Shown piece by piece: positions 32,866 through 45,400 of a stretch of DNA of 64,000 bases. This stretch comes from Ceratotherium simum simum. Its lineage: Eukaryota > Chordata > Mammalia > Perissodactyla > Rhinocerotidae. Where the stretch lies: the NCBI RefSeq assembly GCF_000283155.1, contig NW_004454224.1, positions 9,546,236 through 9,610,235 on the forward strand. Direction: 5' to 3'. A program made the translations under genes and the position numbers. The notes below the pieces were generated by a model. That model was not told where the DNA came from and did no database searches. It saw only the letters and a list, made by a program, of their open reading frames with translations. How positions within the stretch are numbered: position 1 is the first letter of the stretch; each line of letters begins with the position of its first letter.

Positions 32866-35800
32866 GTATCCTCCCGGACGCCGCAGCCGCGGGGGTAGCG
32901 AGGGCCCCGCCAGGAGGGCGGTGCCAGGCGCCCCCTACCGGGCGCGGGGGCCACGGCCGGCCGGCCCGTACCAACTGCCCAGTGTGCGTCACGCACGTGG
33001 GCCCTACCAACCGCTCCTGGCGGGGGGCCGGAAGGGGGCCGTACCACCGGCTCGGGCGGGGGGGGGTCTCCGTTCCCAAGGCCAAGGGTGTGAGCCTGAA
33101 GGCCCGCAGTGTAGGGGGGAGGTGGGGCCCGGAGGTGACCCGGAAGCCACTGCCCGTCCGTCTGGCCCGAGGAGGGGCCGGTATCCTCCCCGGCTCTGAC
33201 CTCCTCCCCTCTGTCTGAGGGGGGCCAGGCCCGGCCCCGCCCTCAAGGTCGGAATCCCTGGGGCGTGCGGAACCCGCCCTCCGCCCGGGGGCAGGCGGGT
33301 GTGGACTCCGCGGGTCGTTTCGACCGTGGATCGAACTGTCCCTCTCATTGCTGCCGCTCGGCCCGTCGGTGTCCCCGCGGCTGGCGGCCTGTAGGCCCGG
33401 GGCCCCGCCGACCTTCTGAGTCCCCTTAGCAGGCGTCCGCACTGGTTCGCCCTACTCTGTGAGGGGCCCGTGGGGGCTCTGCGATCTGAGAGCTGGGCGG
33501 GCCTGACCCCGAGCTCCCCTAGCAGGGGAAGGAAGACATTTATGTGCGCAAATAAGTTAAAATAATAGTCACATCGTGTCTTAAAGAGCTCCCAGAAAGG
33601 CACAGAATTCACTTATCCGATCAATATTGAGCGCTTACTATGTGCTAGGCGCTGCCCTAGGTGCTGGGGGAAACAGCAAAATAAAAAAATCCTACCTTCA
33701 TGGACGTTCTATGATGCTGGGGGGAGAAAGATATTAACAAAGCAAATGAGTAAAATATATAGTATGTATGGACTAGAATGCAGTCTAAATAAGCTAGTTA
33801 AAGAAGGCCACATTGAGTAAGTGACAGTTGATTAAAACAGAGAGGTGAGGGATGAACCATGTAGGTATGTGGGGAAGATTGTTTAAGCAAAGGGAACAGC
33901 ACAGGCAAAGGCCTCGAAGGAGGAGCTCAACTGGTGTGTTCAAAGGGACGTCAAGGAGGGCAATGTGGCTGGAGAGAATGGGCAAGGAGAATACTAGAAG
34001 AACCACCTCCTGTAGGGCCTTGTGGTTCATGGCTTTTTCTTTAAGTGCAGTGCAGAGGGGAGGTGTGATCTGAGACCAGCTAGGCCCTTGCTCTAACCCA
34101 GGAGAGACAGCCTGGTGGCTTGGGCCAGGATGGAAGCAGTGAGGTGATGGAAGCTGGGGGACATTTTGACAGTAGGGCCCCCAGGAATTACTGCTGTATT
34201 GGCTGGGAGTGTGAGAGGGAGAATGAAATCAAGCCTGACTCCTAGGGTTCTGCCCTGAGCAATTAGAAAAAGAAGAGCCACTTGCTGAGATGGCTCCTCT
34301 GAGACATCCTAGAAATGTCAGATAGGCAGCTGGATGTAGGGACTGATGTCCAGGGGAGCAGCTGGGTGGGACGTATAAATTTAGGTGTCAATCAGCATAA
34401 AGATGGTGTATGAAGCTGTGATCCTGGGTGAGAGCACCGAGGATGAGTGTGGACAGAGAAGGGAACCCAGGCTTACCTGGATCAAGAGGTCAGGGAGATG
34501 AGGATGGGTGATTTGGGAGGCAGGTGTACAGGCAAGGGCATGTCCTGGAGCAGAGGAAGGGGCAGGCCGCTGTCTCACGTGCTGCTGATGGAGCAGGAAG
34601 ACAAGGGGTGAGGACTGCCTGGCCACAGGAGGGCTACGTGCGGGTCTTTAGGGGCTGACTTCAGCGAGAGCAATTTCCAGGAAGCAGTGGGAGCCTCACG
34701 GGTTCAAGAAAGGGCAAGAGGACAGAAATTGAGAGGGCGAGTATGGACAACGGTTTTTTGTTTTTTTTTTTATAATTTTATTTATTTATTTATTTTTCTC
34801 CCCAAAGCCCCAGTAGATAGTTGTATGTCATAGCTGCACATCCTTCTAGTTGCTGTATGTGGGACGCGGCCTCAGCATGGCCAGACAAGCGGTGCGCCGG
34901 TGTGCGCCTGGGATCCGAACCCGGGCCGCCAGCAGCGGAGCGCGCGCACTTAACCACGGGGCCAGCCCTGGACAACGGTTCTGAAGAGATTTGATATAAG
35001 GGGAAGGAAATAGAGGAATAAGTAGGGGGGAGAGGGATCAAGGGAGGGTATTGTTTGCTTCTTCTAAGGTGGAGAGACCCCAGCTTCTCAGCTGATGGGA
35101 ATGATCCAGCAGAGAAGGAAACGTGGATGATGGGGTTGGGGGTGAGGAGATAATCTGGGGCTGAGGCTGGGTCTCATGAGAGGTTCTCTCTCACCCCCAT
35201 TTCACTGGTTTGAGTCACTCACCCAGGTCAAGTGAGCAGAAAGGCTGCAGAGGCCAGGGCCTGGGTCCCCCTCCCAGCTGCAAGCCCCCTATAGTGTTGG
35301 AAGGAAAGAGGAGGTGGTTCTCTCCAGCTGGTGAACTTATCCATTCGTTTGCACACTCATTCAGCAGCAAAGGGTTTGGAATATTCCAGAAACAGGTGAC
35401 GGTGGCTGCCACCAGATACTTGGTTGTGCTGTTCCCTCTGCCTAGAATGCTCTTCCCTCAGTCCTTCAAAAAGCTGGCTTCTTGTAGTTTGCCTCAGCTC
35501 AAGACCCTCAGAGAGGTGCCCGAGCTAAAGGAAGCTCCCCTGATGGCCGTCTCCAAAAGCTTCTTCGTTGTATCTCTGAAGTTTCCCCAGATCCAACAGG
35601 ACCTGTTTCTCATTTGTTTGCACTCTACCAACTGTCTCTGCACGAGAGTGTAAGCTGCACAAGGGAGAGGGCTTTTACTCTGGGTTTCCCCTGCACAGAA
35701 GAGGGCCTTGCATATAGGAGATATTCAATAAATATTGTGAAATGAATTAAGGAGCCTTTGGTCAGGAGGAGATGATAAGATATTCATTTCTTGATACTTT

Positions 35801-38511
35801 CACATTTATCATGGTTCACATTTATCATGGGCCGATTGTGGGTCAGGCATGTGCTCAACTCATTTTGATTCGTGGTGGGAAAAGATTTGTCCCCTAAAGA
35901 CAGGGGCGCTATAATGATGTCACCGCCCTGCATAGCATGGAGACTGCTCCTTAACCTGTGCCCTAGCGGCCTGGACAATGCTGGCAAAACCACCATCCTC
36001 AAGAAGTTCAATGGGGAAGACATCGACACCATCTCCCCAACGCTGGGCTTCAACATCAAGACCCTGGAGCACCGAGGGTGAGCGGGTCCCTGTGGGCGGG
36101 CCGGCCGAGAGCAGGGCAGGGAGGGTGGACGAGGGGCCAGGCTGACCCTCCAAGCATCCCCTCCCTGTCCAGATTCAAGCTGAACATCTGGGATGTGGGC
36201 GGCCAGAAGTCCCTACGGTCCTACTGGCGGAATTACTTTGAGAGCACCGACGGCCTCATCTGGGTGGTGGACAGCGCCGACCGCCAGCGCATGCAGGACT
36301 GCCAGCGGGAGCTCCAGAGCCTGCTGGTGGAGGAGGTGGGCGGGGTGCCTGGCCGAGCAGGGGGAGCGGGCTTCCACCAGAATCCAGGCCCCGATACTTT
36401 ACGCACACACGTGGACGTGTGGACACCTTCCTCAGCAGATTTCCTGAGGGGTCCCTGACCCCAGAGGGACACCTGGGGTGGGGTCTCTTCCTTCTCTGAG
36501 CCAGCACCCTTGGGGAGGCAGAGACAACCTGTATACCTGGTCCAGGGAGGCCCGCAGTGCTGCGGACAGGCCACGCTGTGGACCGAGACCTGGGTTCCCA
36601 TCCCTTTATGTCCCTACTTCACCACCCTGAGTGTCATCAGGTTTTTCAACTAATGGCCTTTCTCTGTTCCAGGATTTGATCCCAGCTACTGCACTGCATT
36701 TAGTTGAAAACCAGGACACTTTTAAGATTAAAGGGAGTTGTTAATAATTATGCAGGGACAACAGGTATAAACGGGACTGTCCTGGGCACACAAGGACCTA
36801 GGGTCACCTGGTATAACAGTAGCCGCCTCCCTGGGGTGTCGAGCAAGTCCATTGAAATCAGGGCTGTCACATGCCCAGGCCTGGCACGTCAGGCCCTTCA
36901 TAAGGGCTAGATCCCCACCCACATGGAGGGACTCCCAGGACCAAACGCATACATGGAAATAACTAGAATCAGAGGCAGAGGCCTGTCAGGGTGATGGGAC
37001 AGTTAAAGGGCTACATGAACTTGGAAGAGGAAGGTCACTTCCAGCAGACCCCTTGGCCCCTTGGGACACGCATTCTTTGTGCATGTCAGGTCATGAGATG
37101 GAGCAGTCTAGAACCACAGAGGGCTCAGGGATCACCCCCTCCCTGTTTGTGGAAGAGGAAACTGAGGCACGGAGGAGAGAAGTGTCCACTGGGTAGTGAT
37201 TGGGCTGGAACCAGTGCCCTGGCGCAGCCCAGGGCTCCCTCCACCCCATGTCTAGCTGGCCTCAAAGGCCATGTCCACACTGCCCACCCGACTTGGACCT
37301 CTCCCATCGCCACGGGGCCTTGCCCTGATCTTCAGGTTGATCTCTGACCCCAGATGCTCTGGGTGATTAGAGGAGGGGCCGGGCTGCCCTCTGAGCCCCC
37401 TCCCCTGGGCCCCTCTGTTTCTCTCCCCCAGCGCCTGGCTGGAGCGACTCTCCTCATCTTTGCCAACAAGCAGGACCTGCCCGGAGCGCTGTCCTCGAAC
37501 ACCATCCGCGAGGTGAGTCCAGGCCTTGGTGCGGGCTCACGGAGGAAAAGGGGCACGCATTTCTGTGTTAATTTATTTAAAAAGCATTTATTAGCCCCTG
37601 CCATGCAGCAGGACCTATGCTGGGCACTGGAGACTCAGTGATTAATAAGACACGGTGGTGTCTCGCAGCCTGGGGGCGGCAGCCCTGCAAATGGATTATT
37701 CCACAGGTTAACAGTAGCCACAAAGAGTGAGCACTTTCTGCATGCCAGGCTCTTTGCATGGATCAACTCATTCAAGTCCCACAGCAACCTCATGAGGCAG
37801 GAACTATTATTATCATTCTATGATGGAAGCAGGCTCAAGAGATCAGGTAACTGGCCCAAGGTCACACAGCCAATAAGTAGACAAGCCAGGATTTAAAAAC
37901 TATCTGATCCCAGTGACTGCATCTTAACTCTTATTCTAGAACATGAGCACCAATATGAGAAAGAGTGGGGGTAGAATCTTGGTTCTGCCACTTACTAGCT
38001 GTGTGACCTTAGGCAGGTTGCTTAACCTCTCTGAGCTTTGGTTTCCTCCTTGGTAAAATGGCCAACACTGGCTCATGGAGCCTTGGGCAGAATGGCTGAG
38101 AGGACATTTGTAGGGTCCATAGTGCAATACCTGGATCCTAGCAGATGCTCGGAGCCCGTGTTGCTATTCCATTTCTAAGGGGTAGGCTGGCATGGCGTGT
38201 ATAGACAGCCCACATGCCTCCAGGGGCTGACAAATATTCACCAGGGACCAGGGGAAGCTTCTCAGAGCAGGACCTTGGGGGAGGCATGGATTTCCCCTGG
38301 GCCTGGAGAGGGAGGGGGCTGTGAGCGGGCAGGGCCTGTGGTCACTGGGCCCCACCAGCGCCTTCCACCCTCCCAGGCCCTGGAGCTGGACTCCATCCGC
38401 AGCCACCACTGGTGCATCCAGGGCTGCAGCGCCGTCACCGGGGAGAACCTGCTGTCTGGCATCGACTGGCTCCTGGACGACATTTCCAGCCGCATCTTCA
38501 CGGCCGACTGA
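32801..38511 (+). CDS. ARL2: ARL2, ADP-ribosylation factor-like GTPase 2 (5 coding exons, 184 aa)
   Basis: Coding exons: 32801-32865, 35967-36077, 36173-36335, 37432-37512 and 38377-38511. They join into 184 codons, the family length. All nucleotide-binding motifs are intact: P-loop GLDNAGKT (residues 23-30), switch I threonine in [17 protein letters not shown] with Gln70, NKQD and the late SAV motif. ARL2 is a cytosolic and mitochondrial small GTPase. It binds tubulin cofactor D, BART/ARL2BP and PDE-delta, and acts in tubulin folding and release of lipidated cargo. The ATG sits in a strong GACCATGG context inside the CpG island. Near identity to the human protein as remembered leaves little doubt. 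SNX15 follows on the same strand 3.6 kb downstream, and a read-through transcript of the pair is known in human. Confidence 0.98.
33610..34420 (+). repeat. Decayed repeat in ARL2 intron 1, unassigned family
   Basis: Longest copy of the family seen at 4.1 and 18.1 kb: 'gcgcttactatgtgctaggc', 'gagtaaaatatatagtatg', 'aggcaaaggcctcgaagg' and 'tagggccttgtggttcatgg'. Confidence 0.6.
34756..34968 (-). mobile_element. ERE SINE (ERE1-like) in ARL2 intron 1
   Basis: Reverse ERE1: poly-T and ATTT tail, 'ccccagtagatagttgtatg', 'tagttgctgtatgtgggac', head 'ccacggggccagccc'. Exact target-site duplication TGGACAACGGTT at 34744-34755 and 34969-34980. Confidence 0.97.
35405..35760 (+). repeat. L2 LINE 3' fragment in ARL2 intron 1
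   Basis: 'gttccctctgcctagaatgc', 'cttccctcagtccttc' and the terminal 'atattcaataaatattg'. Confidence 0.7.
35967..36077 (+). CDS. ARL2: ARL2 coding exon 2 of 5 (residues 22-59)
   Basis: Carries the P-loop GLDNAGKT and switch I. It begins after CCCTAG and ends two bases into Gly59. Confidence 0.98.
36173..36335 (+). CDS. ARL2: ARL2 coding exon 3 of 5 (residues 59-113)
   Basis: Carries switch [22 protein letters not shown]. Ends LLVEE in phase 0 at a GTGGGC donor. Confidence 0.98.
37432..37512 (+). CDS. ARL2: ARL2 coding exon 4 of 5 (residues 114-140)
   Basis: 27 codons, phase 0 at both ends, with the guanine-specificity motif NKQD. Confidence 0.98.
37720..37935 (-). repeat. MIR SINE in ARL2 intron 4
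   Basis: Reverse MIR: 'gcatgccaggctctttgc', 'aaggtcacacagccaataag'. Confidence 0.75.
37945..38160 (+). repeat. MIR SINE in ARL2 intron 4
   Basis: Sense MIR directly after a reverse one: 'gccacttactagctgtgtga', 'ccttaggcaggttgcttaac'. The head-to-head pair could form a long imperfect hairpin. Confidence 0.8.
38377..38511 (+). CDS. ARL2: ARL2 coding exon 5 of 5 (residues 141-184)
   Basis: Encodes [20 protein letters not shown] and ends [11 protein letters not shown]. Confidence 0.98.
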   Translation, partial: ALELDSIRSHHWCIQGCSAVTGENLLSGIDWLLDDISSRIFTAD

Positions 38512-38839
38512 GTCGCTCCAGATGCCCCCCAACCTCGAAGTCCAGGCCCCCGCAACCAGGCCCTCACCAAGCACCATCCATGGGGGGATGGGCATCAGCC
38601 AGCCCAATTAACACTCCCCATTCCCCTCTGTAACCTGCTGCTGCTACTGCTGCCCGCTGCTGCTCCATGGCCAGCCAGCTCCCACGGCAGGAGGGCTGCC
38701 ACCTTGGCTGTCACCCTGGCTCCTGACCTGGCCCGCCTGCAGCTGCCACACCAAGAGGAGAGGGCTGGGGCTGGGAGGGGGCTGCCTGTGTTGCTCTCAA
38801 GGCTGTGGGCCTCGTCCTTTGCTCAGCTGTGAGAATAAA
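38512..38839 (+). other. ARL2: ARL2 3' UTR
   Basis: From the stop codon to the poly(A) signal. 38637-38667 is an imperfect CTG/GCTGCT trinucleotide run. No other element recognised. Confidence 0.75.
38834..38839 (+). terminator. ARL2: ARL2 poly(A) signal (AATAAA)
   Basis: Canonical AATAAA 323 bp after the stop. TTCTTTGC and T-rich text follow within 40 bp. Confidence 0.85.
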
Positions 38840-38844
38840 CCATT

Positions 38845-41800
38845 CTTTGCTCCAGTTTCTGGCTGAGTCATTTATTGATTCAACAGCTTTCGAGACCGCC
38901 TGGAACCCACAGTCCAGCAGGGGACAGAAAGAAACAGATCATTTCAATCAGAGGGTTAACTGCTGCTGTGTCAAAGGGATGCGCAAAGAATTATAGAAGC
39001 ACAGGACAGTGTGGCAACTAATTCCACTTGGAAGAATCCAGGCAGGCTTCCCAGAGGAGGTGACGTTAAAGCTGGGAGTGAAGGATGAGTAGAAGTTTTC
39101 TGGGTAGAGGAAGGGGGAGACAGTTTACCAGAGCGACTGCTGCCCTCAGTGGTGTGAATTAGAAAAAGGGACACAGCCCCACATCCGGGCTCACGGCTAT
39201 TGAATGGAACATGGGCTGAATTCCAGCTCCCAATTTCCGGCTGCAGCTAGGAGCCCACATGCAGTGGACAACCTGTGCAGCTATACGAGGCAACATTGGC
39301 TCAAGCTGAAGAGCAAGGGCTCCTGGGAAATGGGGACGGGTGAGGACTCAGGTGTAGGAGGATGTGAGACCAAGCAGGGCTAGCTAACGGGGCAGAGCCG
39401 GAAAGGAGCCTTCCCTGAAGGCTATAGGGCACTCTCTGAAGCAGGGGCCAGGCTGGGAAAGGAAGGGAACCAGGGTGACCCCAGAGTGGCAGGACAGATG
39501 GATGTTTTCACAAGGCCCCCTGCTCTGGTCCCACCAGTGGCTGCTTAGTCTGTAGGGTTCTGTTTGAGGCACTTACCAACTCATTGAAGAACAGCCCTAA
39601 GTGGTCCAGACCCTTTGTATTCCCATTTATATGGGAGCCGAGCCTTCAGGAGGTTATGACTTGCTCAAAGCTACTCAGCTAGGAAGTAGGGGACCTGGGG
39701 TTCGGACCCAACACACTTAGCCACTACACTCTACTAACTGTTCTCAGTTTTTGTCTCTGCTCGAGATTCAAATGCCAGGGAGAGGCGGCCTAATGTGTCT
39801 AGATGAGGGGAGGGCGGTTTTCCCAAGGGAAAGGCAAGGAAGAGACAGAGATTTACTCCAAACTGGCACTAGGATCCCCTCCTGGAGGGCCAGAGACCAG
39901 TGCAAAATCTGGGCTCTGTTAGGACGGAAGAAGGGAAATGGATGTTGGATGGACAACCTTAGAACATAAACTGTCCTTCAAGGTAGAACATTAGAACCGC
40001 CCATCCGTCCTCTGTGCAAGATGGATGCTGGTCCCCCTGTTCCCAAACCCTGGCGAGTGGGTTTGGGTGTGGCGAGTGACCACACCCAGGCTCCAGAGCC
40101 AAACCCCAGCTCTGCCACTCACTGGTTGATGCTGAGCAAGTTGCCTAACATGTCCGTGCCTCAGTTTCCCCATCAGGGGAAAGATGATAGCACCTACTTC
40201 CTAGTGTTGGGACGAGGACAAAATGGGAGGGTATCTTGTGTGTCATAAACACTGGATAATGTTAGCTATAATTATTATTTGAAACACTAGGAACTCTGCT
40301 TTTTTCAAGTAGATCCAACCAATGTGAGCTCAGCCATCCACTGATCCAGTGAGTCACCCCAGTGTTCAAGTCCTCCTGGGGGCCCTTAGTAAACAACGTC
40401 CTTGATTTAAAAAGCAAATTATACATGGTTAGAGACAAACGAAAATAACAAGGTTCTGCTCATCTCAAAGGCCCGTGGCTGAGGAGGATGAGCCACAGCA
40501 GGAAGTGTGCAGCCCATGGTCAAGCGGACCCAGGGGGCACGTGGGGAGCAGGCCCCCTACAGCTGTGTATTTGCAGCTCCTCCCTCTCCCCTGCCTTCTA
40601 AGAAGGCTCTTCTGTTTGCTTCTCCTAGTGACGGAACTGGTGGAATTGGAGATCTGGAGAAGGCCAGGGACTAAACTGATCTAGATAGGAAAAGGCTTGG
40701 AGGGGACAGGGAGAAAGAAGGGGCAAAGGGGAGAACTGGGAGCTGCTAGGCCAGGGAGCGGGGCGGGGATGATGGGCGAGAGGGAGACTGGAGCCACAGC
40801 CCTGCCCAGAGAGCTTTGGAGAGAGGAGCCATGTCCAGAGGGCTCCTTTAGAGAAGCCCTGGGGTGTGTCATGCCAGGAGACACCACTCCATCTGGGCCT
40901 CCTCCTCAACACCTCCTGGATGAACTACCTTGTTTCCAGGCTTCCGAGAGTCTGATTTGGGAATCTGCTTTGTGTTTCTTTCTGGAATGCCCACAGTGCC
41001 CACACATCTGAGTTCCAGTAACAAGAGTGGCAGTGAGCACTTGAACGCTTCACCCACGTGACCGCATTTAAGCCTCACAACCTGTGGTGGTGGTAGCAAT
41101 TGAAGTCCTCGATGGCCTGCCCTAGACACAGATTACGACTGCCTTCAGCAGAAAGGACGCTTCTGGGGACTCAAGGCGTTGTAATGGAGGCCGGACGTCC
41201 AGGCTTGGGAAATAGAATGCTCCAAAGGCTGGGCAGCCGAAAGCACAGCCAACTCTGTACTCCAGGAACAAGTGGTCCCCTTGCCAAGTCCTGTGCCCTC
41301 TGTCCCTCACTCAAGATTCAAGACCTCAGGAGAGAGTCCCCCACCCCGACCTGGGACCTGGGGCAAGGAAAGGAGCTGGCACCTTTGGGTTCCAGGGTAG
41401 GAGGCTGGAGGTCTACACGTACAAGAGAACTACCTCCAAACAAAGATCTGGTGCTCTGGGACTAACAAAGAAGTGGGGGTGAATGCTGGACAGACCAGTA
41501 AAGGAGAAAAAGAAGCATCTCCTGCTGTAGATTCTATTATAAACATCTCCATTCTAGAGGTGAGAAACTGAGGCTTGAGTAGTTAAGGGAAACTCAAACA
41601 GCTAAGTAAGAAGTCTGACTTCGGAACAGGTGACACCGTCGTGCTCCCCCGACCCTTCCAGAAAACATGAATTAGCGAATCCCATGGAGAGAGACAGGGA
41701 AATAACTTGGCTACCTCTTGCACATATTGGACACAATAAAAGTTGGGTGGATGGATGAAAGAAGGGAATTGGGAAGCAGTGAGCAGTCGTTTGGATATGT

Positions 41801-41930
41801 GTGATGAGGGTTTACGCTCGGATAGGGTAGGCTTGATCTCTCGGCAGAGATGAGTGATCCAATCTCCCGAATCTTTACTCTCAAATAACCTAGTTTACGC
41901 TTTACCAACGACAGAGAACTTTTTAGACGC
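38845..41930. other. ARL2-SNX15 intergenic region, no gene seen
   Basis: 38,870-39,160 is the unassigned decayed repeat ('aggcaggcttcccagagg'). 39,570-39,735 is reverse MIR ('agccttcaggaggttatgac'), 40,070-40,270 sense MIR ('cagctctgccactcactgg'), and 41,030-41,100 and 41,530-41,620 reverse MIR pieces. Nothing between these looks coding. Confidence 0.5.
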
Positions 41931-42480
41931 TCCCTTGGCCGTGTGCCTGGGCCGAGAACTGCGCTGTCACTTACGACCAGCTCCCTGGGCCGGAGGATGA
42001 AGGACGCAGGCCCAGGAGAGGTGGCGACTGGCAGAGGCTGACCTCGAGGGGCGGGGGCGACGCGGCGCAGGCGGAGGCCGGCGGTCAGCTCCGCTCCAGC
42101 TCGGTTGCCATGTCCCGCCAAGCGAAGGACGACTTCGTGCGGCACTACACGGTCTCCGATCCCCGGACCCACCCCAAGGGCTACACCGAGTACAAAGTGA
42201 CCGCGCAGGTGAGGTGGGGCCCAGCGGGGACCTTTACCCTTTTAACAAGAGGTGGGGCCGTGTTTTTACCTTAAGGCAAAGGAGCTGCTGGAAGCTCCCT
42301 TCTTAGACGACAGAAATGTATTTCCCCTTTAAGGGGAGGCTGCTATATGAGTCTCCGTTTACTTCTTTAGCCGTCAGGGGGCGGGGCCATGGGAGGGTGC
42401 TGTCCTTTTAAAAGGGCGTGGATGGCAGGTCCCAGACCCGCGGGGTGTGTGTGCCCACGCCCAGCGTGCAGTATCTGGGC
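41930..42480 (+). promoter_or_regulatory. SNX15: SNX15 promoter and CpG-rich first exon
   Basis: CpG-rich stretch around the ATG, with a GC box (GGGGCGGGGGC, 42049-42059) about 50 bp before the start codon and another GGGGGCGGGG near 42,376 in intron 1. No TATA box seen. Confidence 0.7.
42110..42208 (+). CDS. SNX15: SNX15 coding exon 1 of 8 (residues 1-33)
   Basis: Starts MSRQAKDDFVRHYTVSDP and ends KVTAQ in phase 0 at a GTGAGG donor. Confidence 0.97.
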
Positions 42481-45400
42481 GTCGGACTGTGAATTTCTTT
42501 AAGTTAACGTGAAAACTCTGAGGCAGCCCAAATATTAGTTCTCCAATCTCTTGGAGTAAGTTTTATTTATTGGTTTGTTTGATATTTACATAAAAGACCT
42601 TTAAAGAGTTTATTTTTAATTTTTCAAAAATTAATACTTGTCTCTGACTTTAAAAATTAATACAGTTCAAAAGAACTTAAGGAGTAAGTCTTCATCTTCA
42701 CGGTCATAGCAGGCAGTCAATAGGTAAAGACTAAAGTTGATATATGAAGCGGTAACAGTGTTATAAGCACATTGTATAGAGACATGGAGGAAACCATGCA
42801 AAGAATTTAAAATAGTAACAGTGTAACAGACTATCCCTAGAATGATATACAAGAACTGGTTGGGGGAAGACTTCACTGTAAATTTTTTGTACCTTTAGAA
42901 TTTTAACGAGGCAACTATTAAACTGATGCATTAGTAACTATTAAGGTGAAGCAAAGCATAAAGACACTTTCAAAGTGATTTAAGTGCAGAATCCTAGATG
43001 TTTAAAATGAGCTTTCCCCAAATCTTTTATAATGTCTTTCCTATGCCTAAAAATACAGATAAAAAGATAGTCCCTGGGAAGATGAACTGAAGGGTGGGAA
43101 GGGTCTGTAACATTTTCCTTTAAATCTTTCTTTTGGTTTTTTAAACAAGTAACATGCATTACTTTGATGTGTTTTTATAACTTTTAAAGATAAATAATTG
43201 TCCCTCCCTTACCGTCCCCATTCATTGTCATCTTGGGAACCATTGCTGCTAGTTTCTTTTTATTCTTGCAGATAAACTCTACATTTGAAAGCAAATATAT
43301 GTAGTCACTTTATTACTGTTATTTACACACAGCAGCATTCTGCAGCTTGCTTTATTCATTTGCTGGTATTCCTCAATTTTTTTATTGCTTCACTTTTTAA
43401 ATTTTTAAAACTGAGATATAATATACATAAAGTAATATGCACAAATCTTGTGTACAGCTCAATAATTTTTACACATGTATACATGTGTGCAAACACCAGT
43501 CAGATCAAGATATAGACATTTCCATCACCCCAGAAAGATTCTTTGCATATTTCCAATTGGTAGTCCTCTTCCCACAGAGGTGACCGCTGTCCTGACTTCT
43601 GTCACCGTAGATTAGTTTTGTCTGTTCTTGAACCTCATGCAAATGGAATCACACAGCATGTACTCTTTTGTGTCTGGTCTTTTTCACTCCATATGGTGTT
43701 TTTGGAATTCACCCATGCTGTTGCATGTATAAGTAGTTTGTTCTTTTTTATTGCTCTATAATAGTAGTCCATTGTATAAAAAACCACTATTTCTTTATTC
43801 ATTCTCCTGTTATTGGACCTTTGGGTTGTTTCTAAAAAAATTTTTGTTGTTATGAGTGTAGTTGTATGAACATTCATGTACAAGTCTTTTTATGGACATA
43901 CGCACTCATTTCTCCTTGATATATACCTAGGAGTGGAATTGCTATGTCATTTGATAGGCAGATGTGTAGCTTTCCTAGAAAGTGCCAGTCTTCCAAAGTG
44001 GTTGTACCATTTTATACTCCCATTCTTGCCAGCACGTGACGTCATCAGCATCTTTAATTGTAGCCGTTCTTGGTGGATGTATAGTATCTCATTGGAGTAT
44101 TAATTTGCATTTCTCTGATGGAGAATGATGTTGAGCATATTTTGTAATCTTATTGGCCATTCAAACATCTTCTTTTGTGGGAAGTGCCTGTTCAAGTACT
44201 TTGCCCATTTTTTAAAGTTGGATTGTTTGTCTTTTTAATAGTGATTTGTAGGAGTTCTTTATATATACTCTGGATATGAGTCCTTTGTCAGGTATACATT
44301 CCTCAATGGTTTTTAAACATAGTTTCTTTTACCCAAAATACTTTAGGCAAGTCTGTTCTGAAAAGCAAAGGCCAGGATTTCAGTCCTGTCAGTTCCTCTT
44401 ACTGAGTGTGTGACCTTGCACAGGTCACGTCACTCTCTGAGCCTCTGTTTCCTCATCTTTTTTTTTTTTTAAGGAAGATTGGCCCTGAGCTAACATCTGT
44501 TGCCAGTCTTCCTCCTTTTTTCCCTTTTTCTCCCCAAAGCCCCAGTAGGTAGTTGTATGACATAGTTGCACATCCTTCTAGTTGTTCCGTTTCCTTGTCT
44601 TTTAAATGGGCATGTTAATCATGTCTGCCTCCCTGGGATCTAGGATAATGAACAGGCAATGTTGAAAACTGTCAAGTATTCCCAACTGTAGGATATTATT
44701 TTTTAATTATTGTGAACCAATTATAATGAAAATGAGTCTTCTTTCCACCTCAGACCCCAGTCTGCTTTTCCCGGGGTCACGTCCCCGGTGACGGTTTCTT
44801 CTGTGTCCAGGAGCATTCGAGCACAGGGGCTTCCTGCTTTAAGGAAGGAGTGGCTCCTGGGACAGAACCTTGTTTCTCTAGAGAACTTGGGGTTCTTTGG
44901 TTTCAGAAGGAGATACAGGGACTTGGCCCTTTGAAGGAACTGAGATAAAAGTTGGGCTGAGGATAGACGGGCTTTTGGGGATCCTCCCATTTCACAGATG
45001 AAGAAGCTGAGGTGCATTGTAGAAAAACTGCTCAAAGTTACACTCAACGCCTTTAAGCCAGGACACCTTGATACCAGTGGCCAGTGGCCAACGTGCCCTG
45101 CCCCTGTGAGGGGGGCTGGGAGGTGCCTGGGGTGTCCTCATATTTTACGGGGTCCTCAGCAGTCAGATGTCAGTCTCTGGTCTCACCTGGTTCTTGCCTT
45201 TTTTCCTCAGTTCATCTCAAAGAAGGACCCGGAGGATGTCAAAGAGGTGAGGCTCCTGGGAGGAAGGGGGACCATTCCCCAACTCGAGATCTGGAAACAG
45301 TACTGGAGCAGCTGGTAACCCTGCCAGGAGATCAGCCCCCCTTCCTCCCTGTGCCCTAATCCGCACACCCTGGGGCCAGGCTGGGGGTCGGGAAGGCTGC

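Larger units (their letters stand above)
32540..33480 (+). promoter_or_regulatory. ARL2: CpG-island promoter of ARL2
   Basis: Strong CpG density surrounds ARL2 exon 1 and extends about 600 bp into intron 1. Upstream of the ATG lie a CACGTG E-box and two CCAAT boxes. There is no TATA box at the expected place, as usual for a housekeeping gene. Confidence 0.85.

Noticed and set aside
32762..33442. 226-codon open frame on the minus strand over ARL2 exon 1
   Set aside because: CpG islands lack stop codons by composition. The peptide is low-complexity Pro/Arg/Gly with no family resemblance and no splice context.
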